From positions 1-64,000 of the forward strand of contig DUAT01000073.1 of the NCBI GenBank assembly GCA_012960755.1: a stretch of 64,000 nt of DNA. Reading direction: 5' to 3'. The translations under genes and the position numbers were made by a program. Shown here piece after piece: positions 1-8,990 of the stretch. The notes beneath the pieces are model-generated. The model searched no databases. It was given only the letters and a program-made list of their open reading frames with translations, and was not told where the DNA came from. Position 1 is the first letter of the stretch, and every line of letters begins with the position of its first letter. The stretch comes from Gammaproteobacteria bacterium (GTDB lineage Bacteria > Pseudomonadota > Gammaproteobacteria > Pseudomonadales > Azotimanducaceae_A).

Positions 1-452
1 TTAATGGGGTATGTGGCGAAGGCTGATGGCCGGGTTTCCGAGGCCGACATTAGCGTCGCGCGTCGCATAATGCACCGGATGGCGCTGTCGCCTGAACAGG
101 TTCAGCAGGCGATTGAGTATTTCACGGCCGGTAAGAGCCCGGATTTTCGCCGTTCGGAGAGCCTGCGTAGGCTTTACGATCGTCTGCGTGGCCGCCGCGA
201 CCTTATCAGAGCTTTCATGGAGATACAGATGCAGGCTGCGTTGGCCGTGGGACCGATAAGCAAGGCAAAGCGGCAACTCCTTTGGCGGATGGCGCAGTCT
301 CTCGGAATAGGGCGGGTCGAAATCGCCCGGATCGAAGCGCTGATTCGCGCGCAGCAGTTTCGCGCCAGCGGTATGCGGGATGAGAAGGTCGCGCTGGATG
401 ATGCCTATAGTGTCCTTGGTCTGGAGTCCGGCGCCAGCGACAACGAGGTCAA
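1..452 (+). pseudogene. djlA: DjlA-like co-chaperone, fragment (TerB domain and start of J domain)
   Basis: The reading frame is open from the left edge, so the true start lies outside; the ATG at 4 is internal. The stretch begins with MGYVAKADGRVSE, typical of the TerB-like middle domain of DjlA, and reaches the opening of the C-terminal J domain (DAYSVLGLESGASDNEV, about 409-450). The expected AYRRLM...HHPDKL helix with the HPD motif never appears. After 452 the plus-strand frame encodes nothing J-like, and homology passes to the opposite strand. DjlA is a membrane-anchored partner of DnaK; without HPD this copy could not stimulate it. The frame runs on to a stop at 585, but the last 44 codons are antisense to another gene. 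Confidence 0.8.
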
Positions 453-579
453 CACCGGTGAGATCCTGGGTATATTTACGGCGCATGAAAGAGGCGACGC
501 CCGCGTACGTCGGCTCGTTCCTGGTGCCGTAGAGACTTTCCCGGGTAATCGCAAAGTCACCCGCTTTCTTAACCGTCAT
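439..579 (-). pseudogene. Agmatinase/ureohydrolase N-terminal fragment
   Basis: On the minus strand an ATG at 579, preceded by an AAGGAAA ribosome site, opens a reading frame containing YGTRNEPTYAGVASFMRR, then DLTGVDLVV. That is the usual opening of bacterial agmatinase/guanidinobutyrase proteins, before the first metal-binding part of the fold. Family likeness stops at about 440, exactly where the djlA fragment begins on the other strand. About 46 of an expected 310-350 residues remain, with no metal ligands. The bases shared by both genes (439-452) look like a microhomology joint. It is either a real rearrangement or an assembly chimera. Confidence 0.7.
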
Positions 580-670
580 CAGTAGTTATTTCCTTTTTAT
601 GTTTAGATTCAGCGACTGCAGGGCTGAGTATGAAGCTTCTGGCGCTGTGTACAACATGATATCCAGACGT

Positions 671-1246
671 CTAAGCCGTCCCGGTCATGAAGGTATGGTA
701 TTCGTAGACGCCGTGCATCTCAATATCAGCGAAACCCGCGCCTTCCAACTCCGCACGCATGCGGGCAACCGGTACCCGGCGACCAGGCGGTGGACTTTTA
801 CCGTTGTCAGCATCCGCCCAGTCGACAATGGCAATGGTGCCGCCCGGTTTCAACAGGCGTTTGCATTCAGCCAGGAGTGCTTCTGGCGTGTCCAACTCAT
901 GGTGAAGCTGGCCCATGATGACTACATCGGCAATGTTGTCGTGCAGATCGACTGAGTTGGGTGCCATCAACAGTGCTTCAAGGTTTCTGAGACCTCGCGT
1001 GTCAGCGTCCTCGCGGAGCAGGTTAATCATGCCTTCGAGGATGTCGCAGCCATAGGCCCTGGCCTCTGCAAAGCGTTCGGCAAAGGGCAAGGTGAGAAAA
1101 CCCACTCCAGCACCAATATCGATCAGCGTGCAATCCGCCGCAGGCTGTAACACCTCCCAGATCAGGTCAGGATTGAAGTACTTGAGACGATCAGGAGAAC
1201 GCAATCGTTCGATTCTTGCCGGATCCATGCCCAATAGGTCTGCCAT
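671..1246 (-). CDS. Class I SAM-dependent methyltransferase
   Basis: The protein has about 191 residues from ATG 1246; an in-frame ATG at 1261 is an alternative start. The SAM-binding motif I is clear (LIDIGAGVGFLTLPFAERF), followed by an acidic residue at the end of the second strand (YGCDILEGMI), and later LLKPGGTIAIVDW, the usual post-motif of small-molecule methyltransferases of the UbiE/Methyltransf_11 kind. No signal peptide or membrane segment is seen, so it should be cytoplasmic. The substrate cannot be read from the sequence. It is isolated on its strand, about 90 bases from the agmatinase fragment, with no obvious operon. Confidence 0.85.
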   Translation of the reverse strand: MADLLGMDPARIERLRSPDRLKYFNPDLIWEVLQPAADCTLIDIGAGVGFLTLPFAERFAEARAYGCDILEGMINLLREDADTRGLRNLEALLMAPNSVDLHDNIADVVIMGQLHHELDTPEALLAECKRLLKPGGTIAIVDWADADNGKSPPPGRRVPVARMRAELEGAGFADIEMHGVYEYHTFMTGTA

Positions 1247-1436
1247 AAAGAAAATTCTCATTTAGTCACGCAGCTTTACAGTAGAGTATATGCACTGTAG
1301 ACGCCGTTTGCTCGTGTTCGCGCAGAGATCGAAGCACAGATTTTGAGTTATTGCTGCACCGTTGTAGGATCGACCTGGTTGGTGACTTTTCAACTAAAAG
1401 AAATTTTGGCAGGCTTTCTGCTAGAGGACAGATTTT

Positions 1437-3275
1437 ATGCTTAAGCCGTCTATCTGGATTTCACTCCTGTTCGCCCTACAGGTTTCCGCCCAGGAGTATT
1501 CGCCTGTGCTCAATATCCAATATGCCGATAATTTGTACTGGGGAGATTTGCATGTACATAGCAATTTGTCACCGGACTCTTTTGCGTTCGGCAACGCCAG
1601 GCTGACAACCAATGACGCGATGCTGTTTGCCAAGGGACACCCCGTTAAAGCAAATAGTGGTCAAGTGGCACAACTGAGCCGCCCACTGGATTTTCTCCTC
1701 GTCGCAGACCATGCGGAGTTCATTGGCGTTTTTCCGAAATTAATCGCCAACGACCGGAGCTTTGTAGAAACGGAATTAGGCAAGCGCTGGCGCAAACTGC
1801 TTGATGAAAACGGCAATCTCGGCCCCATCGTTCGCGAATGGGCGAGCCTGATCCAGAATCCGGATTACAAACAGGAATTGTCTCCCGAATTCCGAATCAA
1901 CGTCTTCAGGGACGCCGCAAACAGCGCAGACAAACACAATGACCCCGGTGTCTTCACAGCATTCATCGGCTACGAGTGGACTGCAATGGTCGAGGGCAAC
2001 AACCTTCATCGTGTCGTGCTGTTTCGCGATGGACCTGATATCGCGACGCAACTGGCCCCCTTCTCAGCACTGGACAGTCAAAACCCGGAAGACTTATGGA
2101 CAGCGCTGTCTCATTACGAGCAACAAACCGGTGGCCAGGTCATGTCGATCCCCCACAATGGCAACATATCCAACGGGTTGATGTTCGCCAGTGAGACGCT
2201 CGATGGCAAAGCATTCGACCGCGACTACGCCCAGGCCAGAATCCGCTGGGAACCTGTCTACGAAGTCACCCAGGTTAAAGGTGATGGAGAATCTCACCCA
2301 TTTTTGTCGCCGGATGACGAGTTCGCAGATTTTGAAACCTGGGACGAGGACAATATTGGTCGCACGGCACTGAAACAAAATGAGATGCTGAAGCACGAAT
2401 ATGCACGCAGTGCATTGAAACTTGGTCTGGAGATGCAGGACGAACTGGGTGTAAACCCCTACGAGTTTGGCCTGTTAGGCAGTACAGATTCGCATACCAC
2501 CTTATCAACTTCAGATGACAATAATTTTTGGGGTAAATTCAAAGACTCTGAGCCGACAGCTGACCGATTATCCAACAGAATGGGTGGCAGGCTCTGGTAC
2601 AACTGGAAGCTGGCAGCCTCCGGCTATGCAGCCGTCTGGGCGAAGGAAAATACCCGGGAAGCCCTGTTTGATGCGATCAAGCGCAAAGAAATCTATGCCA
2701 CTACAGGTCCTCGGATTGCGCTACGTGTATTTGCCGGGTGGGACTTCGCAGCGGAAGATCTGCACGCGTCTGATCTCGCCTCCGTCGGTTACGAAAAGGG
2801 CGTGCCGATGGGCGCGCGTCTAACGAAATCGTCCAGGGTTGGAAACACCAACCCCAAACTGCTGATTCAATCATTGAAAGATCCCGACGGCGCCAACCTG
2901 GATCGCGTTCAGGTTATCAAAGGCTGGCTTAACAAAAAGGGAGAAGCCGTCGAAAAAGTTTATGACGTCGCGGTTTCAGAACCGGCCAGAGTCGACAAAA
3001 AAACAGGCAAGGTATCCGCTATTGTTTCAACCGTTAACGTTGCCGACGCCAGCTACAATAATTCCGTCGGCGCAATCAGCCTTGGCGCCGTTTGGGAAGA
3101 CAAAGCGTTTAATCCTGCCCAGCGTGCGTTTTACTATGTGCGGGTAATTGAAATACCCACCCCCAGATGGTCGGCTTATGACGCCAGGTACTTCGGCAGA
3201 ACCGCCCCCAACGAAATACCCATGATCACGCAGGAGCGGGTCTATAGTTCACCAATCTGGTACAACCCCGACTAG
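1437..3275 (+). CDS. DUF3604 family protein, secreted PHP-like putative hydrolase
   Basis: The 612-residue protein starts with a short hydrophobic signal (SIWISLLFALQVSAQ) and is likely periplasmic. It follows the DUF3604 pattern throughout: YWGDLHVHSNLSPDSF near residue 35, LLVADHAEF near 90, SIPHNGN near 235 and GSTDSHTTLS near 345. The His/Asp clusters resemble the metal site of PHP phosphoesterases. The family is common in marine bacteria and its reaction is, to my knowledge, not settled. Length matches the family. Its neighbours (GNAT, amidohydrolase remnant) give no pathway. Confidence 0.88.
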   Translation: MLKPSIWISLLFALQVSAQEYSPVLNIQYADNLYWGDLHVHSNLSPDSFAFGNARLTTNDAMLFAKGHPVKANSGQVAQLSRPLDFLLVADHAEFIGVFPKLIANDRSFVETELGKRWRKLLDENGNLGPIVREWASLIQNPDYKQELSPEFRINVFRDAANSADKHNDPGVFTAFIGYEWTAMVEGNNLHRVVLFRDGPDIATQLAPFSALDSQNPEDLWTALSHYEQQTGGQVMSIPHNGNISNGLMFASETLDGKAFDRDYAQARIRWEPVYEVTQVKGDGESHPFLSPDDEFADFETWDEDNIGRTALKQNEMLKHEYARSALKLGLEMQDELGVNPYEFGLLGSTDSHTTLSTSDDNNFWGKFKDSEPTADRLSNRMGGRLWYNWKLAASGYAAVWAKENTREALFDAIKRKEIYATTGPRIALRVFAGWDFAAEDLHASDLASVGYEKGVPMGARLTKSSRVGNTNPKLLIQSLKDPDGANLDRVQVIKGWLNKKGEAVEKVYDVAVSEPARVDKKTGKVSAIVSTVNVADASYNNSVGAISLGAVWEDKAFNPAQRAFYYVRVIEIPTPRWSAYDARYFGRTAPNEIPMITQERVYSSPIWYNPD

Positions 3276-3337
3276 CATTGATGTCGGTGGGATTAATCCA
3301 AGGCTGCTGTTATGGGGCTAAAAAGGAATTATCTGAG

Positions 3338-3865
3338 ATGATCAAATTTCGTGACGCAATCATTGAAGACTGTGATGGGATTGGTCTCGTCATTGTTTCT
3401 GCCTCACATTCTGCATTCATCGGCGCAATCCCTGAAGAATTCATAGATTTCACATGGACACCTGAAGTGAGTGCCGCTAACTGGCGTAAGTCATTTGAAG
3501 AAAACACAGATCGGGGCCAGCTATTTCTGGTAGCAGAAGAAAATCATCGAGTATTGGGTTTCATTTGGGCTAAACCATGGGCAGAGACAGCCGGGTACGA
3601 GGCATGTGTTCAAGGCCTTTACGTTCTGCCATCCTTTCATCGTCGCGGAATTGGGCGAAATCTTATAGGCTGCGCGGTGAAAGAACTGATGCGACGAAAT
3701 CTCAAATCGTTAGAGATAGGGTGTGTTGTCGAGAATCCCAATTGTGATTTCTATCGTCAACTAGGTGGAGTGGAAATTGGCAGGCGAACTGTGAGAGTGG
3801 ATCGATATGATACCGAAGAGATTATTTTTGGCTGGCAGGATATGTCGATACTGCAGGGTAGCTAA
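3338..3865 (+). CDS. GNAT family N-acetyltransferase
   Basis: The protein has 175 residues from ATG 3338, which follows an AAGGA ribosome site; an earlier in-frame ATG at 3278 would add 20 residues unlike the family. The GNAT acetyl-CoA motif is present as GLYVLPSFHRRGIGRNLI (Q/RxxGxG/A type), followed by LEIGCVVENPNCDFYRQLGGVEIGR, the usual end of the fold where a Y/F residue lies near the thiol. It probably acetylates a small amine or a protein N-terminus in the cytoplasm; the substrate is unknown. It starts 62 bases after the DUF3604 gene on the same strand. Confidence 0.88.
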   Translation: MIKFRDAIIEDCDGIGLVIVSASHSAFIGAIPEEFIDFTWTPEVSAANWRKSFEENTDRGQLFLVAEENHRVLGFIWAKPWAETAGYEACVQGLYVLPSFHRRGIGRNLIGCAVKELMRRNLKSLEIGCVVENPNCDFYRQLGGVEIGRRTVRVDRYDTEEIIFGWQDMSILQGS

Positions 3866-3912
3866 CGGCTCAACAGAGGTCGGTAGTCGGACAAACTGAG
3901 CTCGGATTCAAA

Positions 3913-4628
3913 TCAGTTCCTGCTCTCGTAAACGACATCCCCCTTAAAGATCGTCTTTTGCACTTCCGTCTTGTGAATATCAGTTACTGGAATCTCGAAC
4001 AAATTGTGATTGAGGATGATCATGTCTGCGAACTTGCCTACCTTGGCAGACCCCGTAACATCATCGATGCGTAACGACCATGCCGCGTTAACCGTATAAA
4101 TATCGATGATTTCCTCCAGTGTGAGCGCATGATCTTCACCCATCTTGCCTTTCTCGGGCTTTCCCGGAAAACCGCGAGTGATCATTGCCTCCATGCCAAA
4201 CCATGGCCACATTGTGGCGACAGGTGCGTCGGTATGATTGACGAGACGAATTCCTGCATCCTGACGCTCACGATTCGCGTACATGCGGTCCCAGGTCTCT
4301 GGTTTGAGTACGGGTTTTATACCATCTACGTTGTATGCAAGTGGCGCGTTCAAAGGCGGCCAAACTACCAAGATTACCCTTGAAATACTGGTTGATGTGT
4401 TGTTTGATCATGCCCTCGCGATGCAATGCCTGCCAGGCTTCGAGTCCCAACAGCAATGAACTTGCCGTCCTTAAGCGCGACAGCCTCGGCCCACGGCTCG
4501 GCTTGGTTGACGGTGTAGATTGTGCCGTTGGTGTAGACCGTATCTGCTATCATCCTCATGGATGTATCTGAGGTATCTGAGCAGGCATTCAACAGAATCG
4601 TTAGCGCAATAAGTGTTGAGTATCTCAT
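3913..4628 (-). pseudogene. YtcJ-type amidohydrolase lipoprotein, gutted by internal deletion
   Basis: The start is intact: ATG 4628 behind an AAGGA site, a lipoprotein signal (LTILLNAC) and the opening YTNGTIYTVNQAEPWAEAVAL, as in YtcJ/Amidohydro_3 proteins. After about residue 60 (near 4455) the family likeness breaks. It resumes in another frame from about 4370 to 3913 with the normal C-terminus (HALTLEEIIDIYTVNAAW, VGKFADMIIL, TIFKGDVVYESRN). About 350 of an expected 550-600 residues, including the HxH metal motif, are gone, and at least one frameshift remains between the halves. The 5' end faces the metallo-hydrolase gene. Confidence 0.82.
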
Positions 4629-4668
4629 CAGTGATATATTCCTTATAAACCGACTCGCAGGAAATTGT

Positions 4669-5706
4669 ATGAACAACGCGAGCGAATATGTATTAGTGGC
4701 TTTGACCAAATCAGGAAAATCGTCCGTGAAAAAATTCATCGTCGCTATCCTTATCCTACTCATAACATTAACGTTGCTTGTGTCGAACAGACACCTGGTA
4801 CTACTCACATTGCTGTCATTCACCGACACACCGCTGCTCATTGCAAAACAAGACGAGGGACCCAGAGTTCGTTGGCATGATGACTACTACACCATTGAAT
4901 GGCTTGACCCGCAGACCGTAGCCATCGGTGAACCCTTGTATTATCAACAGAATATCAACTATCTCATCATCGGTGAAGATCGAGCGGTGTTGTTCGATGC
5001 AGGCTCCGGTCTGAGAAAAATCCTACCTGTTGTTGAACAACTAACCGACAAGCCCATCACATTTGTTCCGTCGCACTTTCACTATGATCATCTTGGTGAC
5101 GGGCTGCCATTCGACAACATTGCCGTAATCGATCTTCCCCACATTTCAAATCGTGTAACGAACAACCAGCTAGCTCTCCAATGGCATGAGCACCTTGGGT
5201 CTGTGGAAGGATATACATCGCCGACTTTCGAGGTTAGCGAATGGTTGCAGCCAGGCCATGAGATGGATCTTGGTGATCGCAAATTGATAGTGTTGTACAC
5301 ACCTGGTCACACCAATGATTCGATTTCGCTCTACGATTCGCGTACGGATATTCTCTTTAGTGGCGACTTCATCTACCAGGGTGATTTTTTTGCATTCCTG
5401 CCGAACAGTTCGCTCGGTGACTACGATCAGGGAGCAAAAATTGTGTTAGCCACAATTACCAGAGAAACGTCGATATATGGGGCACATCGAATGCGAGCCC
5501 CGGGAACTCCGATTGTGAATATCACGAATGTCCAAGACCTCAAACAAGCCCTTGATGACATTCGAAATGGATCACTCAAATCTGAAGGTTTCTATCCCGT
5601 AACCTATCGAGTCAGTGACGAGATCAATCTGTTGGCTGAACCATGGTATCTCCAGAGTTGGAAAGTGAGTTATCCGAACCCGGGATCGACCGGGAACCAG
5701 CAGTAA
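4669..5706 (+). CDS. Metallo-beta-lactamase fold hydrolase, membrane-anchored
   Basis: The protein has 345 residues from ATG 4669, chosen because CAGGAAA precedes it at good spacing; the open frame extends back to 4558 but there overlaps the divergent amidohydrolase start. Residues about 20-45 form one hydrophobic anchor (FIVAILILLITLTLLV). The fold's metal motif is present as SHFHYDH, followed by TPGHTNDSISL and LFSGDFIYQGD, giving the usual His and Asp ligands. It is most likely a periplasm-facing hydrolase of the glyoxalase II/MBL superfamily. The substrate is unknown. Its 41-bp divergent spacer with the amidohydrolase suggests they once shared a control region. Confidence 0.85.
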   Translation: MNNASEYVLVALTKSGKSSVKKFIVAILILLITLTLLVSNRHLVLLTLLSFTDTPLLIAKQDEGPRVRWHDDYYTIEWLDPQTVAIGEPLYYQQNINYLIIGEDRAVLFDAGSGLRKILPVVEQLTDKPITFVPSHFHYDHLGDGLPFDNIAVIDLPHISNRVTNNQLALQWHEHLGSVEGYTSPTFEVSEWLQPGHEMDLGDRKLIVLYTPGHTNDSISLYDSRTDILFSGDFIYQGDFFAFLPNSSLGDYDQGAKIVLATITRETSIYGAHRMRAPGTPIVNITNVQDLKQALDDIRNGSLKSEGFYPVTYRVSDEINLLAEPWYLQSWKVSYPNPGSTGNQQ

Positions 5707-5724
5707 TCAAAGGAAGTGGTTGCT

Positions 5725-5796
5725 CTATGCCAATGCACTCAGTCTTGATTCATCGAATCCGTAAATGCGTGCAGCATTGCCTATAAATATTTCGTA
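5725..5796 (-). pseudogene. Amidohydrolase_2 family, C-terminal tail only
   Basis: On the minus strand, in the gap between the metallo-hydrolase and RidA genes, 23 codons followed by TAG read YEIFIGNAARIYGFDESRLS and three more residues. The GNAARIYGF block is the characteristic end of Amidohydrolase_2 (ACMSD/OHCU-type) proteins. No start or upstream body exists; the stop codon of ridA lies directly before it. I infer that a full amidohydrolase once followed ridA in the same operon and was deleted down to its tail. Confidence 0.7.
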
Positions 5797-5799
5797 CAG

Positions 5800-6240
5800 T
5801 CAGACGGGCGAACCCAGGGGTGGAATATCGGCAGACCATTCCTCGGCTTCGAGTTGCGCCATCACCTGAATCTCGAGCATTGCTTCAGGAAACGCCAGCG
5901 CAGATATCTGCACCGCCGTTGTCGCCGGGTTAGCGACCCCTTCATAACGTTTGGCTCGCGCCGCAATGGCTTCCATCAGTCTGGCCATGTCGGTGGTGTA
6001 AATGACTTCGCTGACAACGTGCTCAAAGGTCGCGCCGTTTTTTGCCAGCGTCTGTTCGATAATATCGTAAACCCTCTCGATCTGAGCAGCCATATCGTTA
6101 GGCCCGATCACATTTGCGTTTTCGTCTATCGAGATAACACCCGAGAGATGCAAAAGCCCATTGGCATGCACGATGGCAGAAAATCCCATGCTGTCTTCCA
6201 GCGGTTTGTTAAAGTGCTGAACCTGACCCAGTTTTGCCAT
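5800..6240 (-). CDS. RidA family protein (YjgF/YER057c/UK114)
   Basis: The 146-residue protein has the RidA fold signature: HANGLLHLSGVISIDENANVIG near residue 25, MAAQIERVYDIIEQTLAKNG near 50, and FPEAMLEIQVMAQL near 120. True RidA proteins use a conserved Arg in a PARTTV-like block to hydrolyse imines; here the block is NPATTAVQ, so the Arg is missing. It may act on another substrate, as several RidA subfamilies do. It lies 36 bases downstream of the Rieske oxygenase on the same strand and just before an amidohydrolase remnant, an order reminiscent of aromatic-amine degradation operons. Confidence 0.85.
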   Translation of the reverse strand: MAKLGQVQHFNKPLEDSMGFSAIVHANGLLHLSGVISIDENANVIGPNDMAAQIERVYDIIEQTLAKNGATFEHVVSEVIYTTDMARLMEAIAARAKRYEGVANPATTAVQISALAFPEAMLEIQVMAQLEAEEWSADIPPLGSPV

Positions 6241-6276
6241 TTTGTACTCCTGAACTTAATTTTCTTTGGGATTGAA

Positions 6277-7308
6277 TTACTTAATAAAATCCGATGAGTC
6301 GTGAGAGCGCGGAAAATTTCTAACCATGCCCAGATACTTCGCTAACGCCCGATCTGACTTCGTCATAACGCCTGGTGTGTAGTTGAGCGAATGCAGTATC
6401 GGCCGATCGTCTGTAATGATGCTTTTTCCGAGGCGAAAAAGCAGGTCGTGGGTCATGGCCACGCGAGCGTCATCTTCGGCGCTGCCGTCACTCTTCGGAG
6501 TTCCCAGAGAATAGTAAACCTGAGTTCGACCTGGCGCGACGAGATGGAATGCGGTTAACGCACAGATCCACTGGCCCATAAACTCACCATGCAAGCGAAA
6601 AAAACTGGTGCCGTATATACCAACCCGGGCGTTCAACGATGGCCCGTCACCTTGATCAAACTTCGCATCCAGATCATATTCCATGGAATGATCGGTCCAG
6701 GCGATTTTTTCAAACAGCCATTCGTGATCAAAGTCGAGTCGATGCACAGCCTTGAGGTGCTGCCAGTCCGGTGTATTGGCGCAAACTACCCAGGGATCAA
6801 CGGGAAGTGCAGGAACATCGTAGCTGACCAGAAACTCAAGTTCCTCGTCTGCCTTTGGATAATCCGGAATCTCCCACCAGGGTTCATCGCCATTGAACGC
6901 CCAAACCAGACCAAATCGCTCCACTGTATGAAATTTATAGAGACACGCCGTCTTTGGCGGCGGATCACCTAAACCGGTTTTGTCGCACCAGCCGTCTGCA
7001 TTGAATTCCCAATGATGGAAGCCGCACTGGAGCTGGTTACCCACTACCTTTCCAGCCGCAAGATCGGCACCCATATGAGGGCAAAACGCGGAAAACACCT
7101 GCGCCGTGCCTTCTTCGCCGCGAAAAATCACAATACGGCCATCGAGAAATGATCGCCCGATAACCCGACCGACCGGTACTTCACTCGACATGCAAACCGG
7201 AAACCAGGATTCCGTAAACAAACCATCTTGCCCCTCTTTGGGTATCAGCTTGCTCCGTGGACGGACTCGCTTAGGTTGTTTATTTTTGATTAACTCTTTG
7301 GCTTTCAT
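6277..7308 (-). CDS. Rieske [2Fe-2S] ring-hydroxylating oxygenase, large subunit type
   Basis: The 343-residue protein starts at ATG 7308 after an AAGGGG site. The Rieske centre is complete (CPH near residue 77 and CGFHHW about 18 residues later: CxH...CxxH). The C-terminal half has the mononuclear iron region DWQHLKAVHRLDFDHEW near residue 188, the two-His part of the facial triad. Domain order and length resemble KshA-type single-component oxygenases, which insert oxygen into steroid or aromatic rings using an external reductase. No reductase is seen nearby. It probably forms an operon with ridA. Confidence 0.85.
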   Translation of the reverse strand: MKAKELIKNKQPKRVRPRSKLIPKEGQDGLFTESWFPVCMSSEVPVGRVIGRSFLDGRIVIFRGEEGTAQVFSAFCPHMGADLAAGKVVGNQLQCGFHHWEFNADGWCDKTGLGDPPPKTACLYKFHTVERFGLVWAFNGDEPWWEIPDYPKADEELEFLVSYDVPALPVDPWVVCANTPDWQHLKAVHRLDFDHEWLFEKIAWTDHSMEYDLDAKFDQGDGPSLNARVGIYGTSFFRLHGEFMGQWICALTAFHLVAPGRTQVYYSLGTPKSDGSAEDDARVAMTHDLLFRLGKSIITDDRPILHSLNYTPGVMTKSDRALAKYLGMVRNFPRSHDSSDFIK

Positions 7309-7528
7309 ATAACCCCTTCTATGGCAGAAAATGAGTAGCGCAGTTCGAACCCTGTTTGTATTCTGGTTGACCTCAACGGAATATTAGATAGCCAGCATAA
7401 CTGATTCCGGGAACGATGTTCTTGTTCGGGTTGTTAAGTGTAAATAACGTCTCTTGAAAATTCCGCTCCCGGCTATACATTTCCTATATAGAAGTGACTT
7501 TTCTAAGTTCGAGCACCTTGGGAGTTAA

Positions 7529-7759
<231 letters not shown>

Positions 7760-7778
7760 GTGTGCGAAGACTCTAAAG

Positions 7779-8990
7779 CTAGGACAAGAGCCCACCCGCT
7801 TCGGCTTTGTCAATCTCAGCATCCTGCATGCCAAGCCAATCTTTCAGTACTTCACGGTTGTCCTCCCCAACCTGCCTTACTCTCTCATAGACCTCACAGG
7901 GCGTCTTTTGGAAATGAATAGGCAATCGGTCGGCGTAGGTCATTCCAAACCCCGGCAAAGGATCCATTTGCTGCAGGAAACCACTGTCTTTAAGCTGTGG
8001 ATCGTGTTCCGCAAGATCGATAGCGTTTTGAACAACCCCAGCAGGGACACCGGCTTTCTGGCAGCGATTCATTATGTCTTCAGCTGTCAGTGACTGGGTC
8101 CATTGCGCGAGCTGTTGATCCAGTTTCTCAACGGATTTGACCCTGGACTTGGCACTGCTAAATTCTGTTGCATTTGCCCAGTCTGGATTGCCCATGACCC
8201 CCTTCAGAGCGTCCCATTGCGTTTCAATCATACAGGCAATCGCGACCCAGCGTTCGTCCTCAACTGCAGGTGATGTAGCACCAGCACAAGGATAACAGCC
8301 GTGAGGTACAGCCACATCGTAAGGCAGATGATTGGCCATTGGCCGGGCGGGGATTCCATTTGCAAAGTAATCAAGCAAGGTAGGTCCCGCAAAATTTGCA
8401 CCAACCTCAAACTGAGATAAATCGACGCGCTGACCTTTGCCGGTAGTTCTCCTTGCCTCGACTGCAGCAAGTATTGCCACGGCACCGTGCAAACCAGCCT
8501 GATGGTCATTGTAGGAAAACCCAATACCAATATCTTCCCGGCCGGGTACACCCGTTAGATGAGTTAACCCGGATAGTGCATGAATGGTCGGTGCGTAGGT
8601 AACGAACTCGGACCAGGGGCCACCGTCACCCATACCGGACATCTGAACATAGATGACCTTGGTATTTATCTCGCTGATTGCATCAAAGCCGACACCCCAG
8701 CGATCAAGCACGCCCACAGAAAAGTTATCAATTACCACATCTGCCTGCAGACACAATTCCCGGCAGATTTCACGACTCTCTTCCTTCGACAAATCAAGCG
8801 CCAGTGCCCTTTTATTGCGATTCCACATAACATAATAGGGGTGAGCAGGATCATTGGCACCTACCGCACGGTCCGCAGAATTTATTTTGACCACATCTGC
8901 ACCCATATCGCCAAGCACCCGGGTAGCAAATGGCCCAGCAAGTACATGGGTAAAATCCAGTACACGAAGCCCCTCAAGTGGACGGCTCAT
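7779..8990 (-). CDS. CaiB/BaiF family CoA-transferase (class III), Asp-containing partner
   Basis: The 403-residue protein opens with PLEGLRVLDFTHVLAGPFATRVLGDMGADVVKIN, the standard class III CoA-transferase start. It has NRNKRALALDLSKEE and, near residue 170, FSYNDHQAGLHGAVAIL, whose Asp fits the catalytic residue that carries the acyl group as a mixed anhydride. Its start overlaps the stop of the next CaiB-like gene by four bases (ATGA, 8987-8990), so the two are translationally coupled. The likely role is moving CoA between carboxylic acids in a degradation pathway; the substrate is unknown. Confidence 0.9.
   Translation of the reverse strand: MSRPLEGLRVLDFTHVLAGPFATRVLGDMGADVVKINSADRAVGANDPAHPYYVMWNRNKRALALDLSKEESREICRELCLQADVVIDNFSVGVLDRWGVGFDAISEINTKVIYVQMSGMGDGGPWSEFVTYAPTIHALSGLTHLTGVPGREDIGIGFSYNDHQAGLHGAVAILAAVEARRTTGKGQRVDLSQFEVGANFAGPTLLDYFANGIPARPMANHLPYDVAVPHGCYPCAGATSPAVEDERWVAIACMIETQWDALKGVMGNPDWANATEFSSAKSRVKSVEKLDQQLAQWTQSLTAEDIMNRCQKAGVPAGVVQNAIDLAEHDPQLKDSGFLQQMDPLPGFGMTYADRLPIHFQKTPCEVYERVRQVGEDNREVLKDWLGMQDAEIDKAEAGGLLS

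Noticed and set aside
1..579. The 192-residue minus-strand frame as one complete gene
   Set aside because: Only its first 46 codons look like agmatinase; the rest is antisense to the djlA fragment and resembles nothing.
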